A stretch of DNA of 14,304 nt. Origin: CAZKVJ01 sp964556225 (GTDB lineage Bacteria > Actinomycetota > Acidimicrobiia > Acidimicrobiales > Ilumatobacteraceae). The stretch lies in the NCBI GenBank assembly GCA_964556225.1, contig CAZKVJ010000037.1:1-14304 (forward strand), written 5' to 3'. A program made the translations under genes and the position numbers. The notes beneath the pieces are model-generated. The model saw only the letters and a list, made by a program, of their open reading frames with translations. It was not told the origin of the DNA and ran no database searches. Positions 13,159-14,304 of this stretch are shown here, in pieces. Position 1 is the first letter of the stretch, and each line of letters opens with the position of its first letter.

Positions 13159-14304
13159 TTATCGCAGTCCCGACAGCACCAACGCCTCCCGGTAGAAGTC
13201 GCTGGACTGTTCCAGGTTGGCGGGGGTGTCGAAGGCCTTCAGCTCGCCGTCCTGGATGACCATGATCCGGTCGCAGATGTCCAGCGTGGACAGGCGGTGG
13301 GCGATGATGATCACCGTCATCCGGCTGCGGAGCTCGTCGAGGGTGCGCCGGATCAGCGACTCCGATCGCACGTCCAGCGAGCTGGTCGGCTCGTCGAGGA
13401 TGAGCACGTCCGGTTGCTCCACCAGCGCCCGGGCGATGCACAGACGCTGCTGCTGGCCACCGCTCAGGTGGCCACCCCGCTCACCGACGTCGCGCTGGTA
13501 GCCCTCGGGGAAGGCCTTCACGTCGTCGTGGAGGTGGGCGAGGCGTGCCGCCCGCTCCACGTCCTCGTCGCTCACTCCCGGGCGCAGGAAGCGGATGTTG
13601 TCGGCGATCGACCCGCGGATGAGATGGGCCTGCTGGGGGACGAACGTCACCTTGCGAGCCCACTGTTCACGGGAGAGGGTGCGCACGTCCCGCCCGTCGG
13701 AGAGCACCCGTCCTTCGGTGGGTTGGCGTAGATCCAACAGCAGCTGCACGAGCGTGGACTTGCCGCTTCCCGAGGGGCCGATGATGCCGACGATCTCACG
13801 TGGCGGGATGGTCGCGCTGATGTGGTGCAGTACCGGCTGGCCCGGCACGTAGGAGAACGACACGTCCACCAGCTCGAGCGTGCCGATCTGGTCGACTGGC
13901 GCGCCGTGGTCCACCACCTTGGCCGTCCGGTACTCCTGGAGCCGGGCCTCGTAGGTGTCGAGGTACGGCAGGGTCGAGATGATCGACGCCACCGACGTCT
14001 GCGCCGCTTGGCCGTACGACAGCGACCGCAGCATCACGAGCATCACGGCGCCGAGTGACGTGAGGCTGGCCGTGTCCGAGGCGGCCACAACGGCGAGCGC
14101 ACCGACAAGGGCGAGGTAGGCGAGGCCGGTGTAGATGGCCGGCACCATGCCCCGCAGGAATGACAGCCGCTCGTTCACCCGGGCGTTGCGCTCGATGAGG
14201 TTCTGTACCTGCCGATCGGCCTCGTCCTGCACTCGGAAGACGTGGACCTCCATGCCGAGCTGGGAGACCTCGCTGAGCGACGTGGCGAAGTCCATGCCGG
14301 CCGC
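13159..14304 (-). CDS. ABC exporter, C-terminal part (end of transmembrane domain plus ATPase domain), partial
   Basis: The 3' part of an ABC transporter with fused membrane and ATPase domains; its N-terminus lies beyond the right edge. The frame is open to the last base, so the ATG at 14295 is not its true start. Numbering from that Met, the end of the membrane domain (two hydrophobic helices at about 52-90) is followed by a nucleotide-binding domain with Walker A GPSGSGKST (173-181), Q-loop Gln221, signature LSGGQQQRL (277-285), Walker B VLILDEP (297-303, catalytic Glu302) and H-loop His333. All ATPase residues are intact. Sequence and fusion type fit multidrug, lipid or peptide exporters; the substrate is not predictable. 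It converges with the small secreted protein, 16 bp apart. Confidence 0.92.
   Translation of the reverse strand, partial: AAGMDFATSLSEVSQLGMEVHVFRVQDEADRQVQNLIERNARVNERLSFLRGMVPAIYTGLAYLALVGALAVVAASDTASLTSLGAVMLVMLRSLSYGQAAQTSVASIISTLPYLDTYEARLQEYRTAKVVDHGAPVDQIGTLELVDVSFSYVPGQPVLHHISATIPPREIVGIIGPSGSGKSTLVQLLLDLRQPTEGRVLSDGRDVRTLSREQWARKVTFVPQQAHLIRGSIADNIRFLRPGVSDEDVERAARLAHLHDDVKAFPEGYQRDVGERGGHLSGGQQQRLCIARALVEQPDVLILDEPTSSLDVRSESLIRRTLDELRSRMTVIIIAHRLSTLDICDRIMVIQDGELKAFDTPANLEQSSDFYREALVLSGLR

Noticed and set aside
13159..14304. ABC exporter as the dedicated type I secretion ATPase for the RTX protein
   Set aside because: The RTX protein has its own N-terminal Sec signal and no recognisable C-terminal type I signal. 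The transporter is about 7 kb away, and no membrane-fusion partner is seen.

Overview
The window looks like chromosomal DNA from a high-GC actinobacterium. The evidence is strongly G/C-biased third codon positions, GTG starts, TANNNT promoters placed for leaderless transcripts, and a Sec-secreted protein built from prealbumin-like, DUF11 and RTX modules. An uncultured or Acidimicrobiia-type lineage (Ilumatobacter/Iamia-like) is my best guess, but that is inference.

Layout. (1) 149-6211 (+): a 2020-residue secreted multidomain protein. Its order is signal peptide, unknown beta-rich N-terminus, Ig/HYR-like and Calx-beta-like modules, thrombospondin type 3 calcium repeats, six prealbumin-like repeats, a DUF11 domain, and a long RTX calcium-binding array with a 360-bp tandem duplication. 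A 46-codon piece of RTX sequence sits inside the DUF11 domain, between two copies of CCGGGC. (2) 8966-6287 (-): a two-gene unit with an AAA_14/DUF4143 ATPase followed 10 bp later by a GT-C (GT39/PMT_2-like) membrane glycosyltransferase. (3) 9063-12465: an accessory block with three toxin-antitoxin modules. All three have PIN-domain toxins, each with a different antitoxin type (Phd/YefM, CopG-like RHH, FitA-like RHH). A membrane-anchored NERD-domain protein lies between the first and second modules. (4) 12615-13142 (+): a small secreted protein of unknown family. (5) 13159-14304 (-): the C-terminal part of an ABC exporter that runs off the right edge.

Non-coding structure. Six copies of a 54-bp, nearly perfect palindromic repeat lie between genes and punctuate the accessory block. 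The 351-bp gap at 10710-11060 carries two of them plus an unrelated 73-nt inverted-repeat element with perfect 14-bp arms. The three toxin-antitoxin modules share one promoter plan: a TANNNT -10 box ending exactly 6 nt before the start codon, no Shine-Dalgarno sequence, and a repeat or palindrome at the -10 box that probably serves as the autoregulatory operator.

How the parts may work together. The large protein is probably an extracellular or surface protein stabilised by calcium. The ATPase/glycosyltransferase pair looks co-transcribed, but the ATPase has no obvious link to glycan transfer. The toxin-antitoxin modules and NERD protein look like independently acquired stability or stress cassettes. 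I see no RNA genes, CRISPR array, transposase or integrase.
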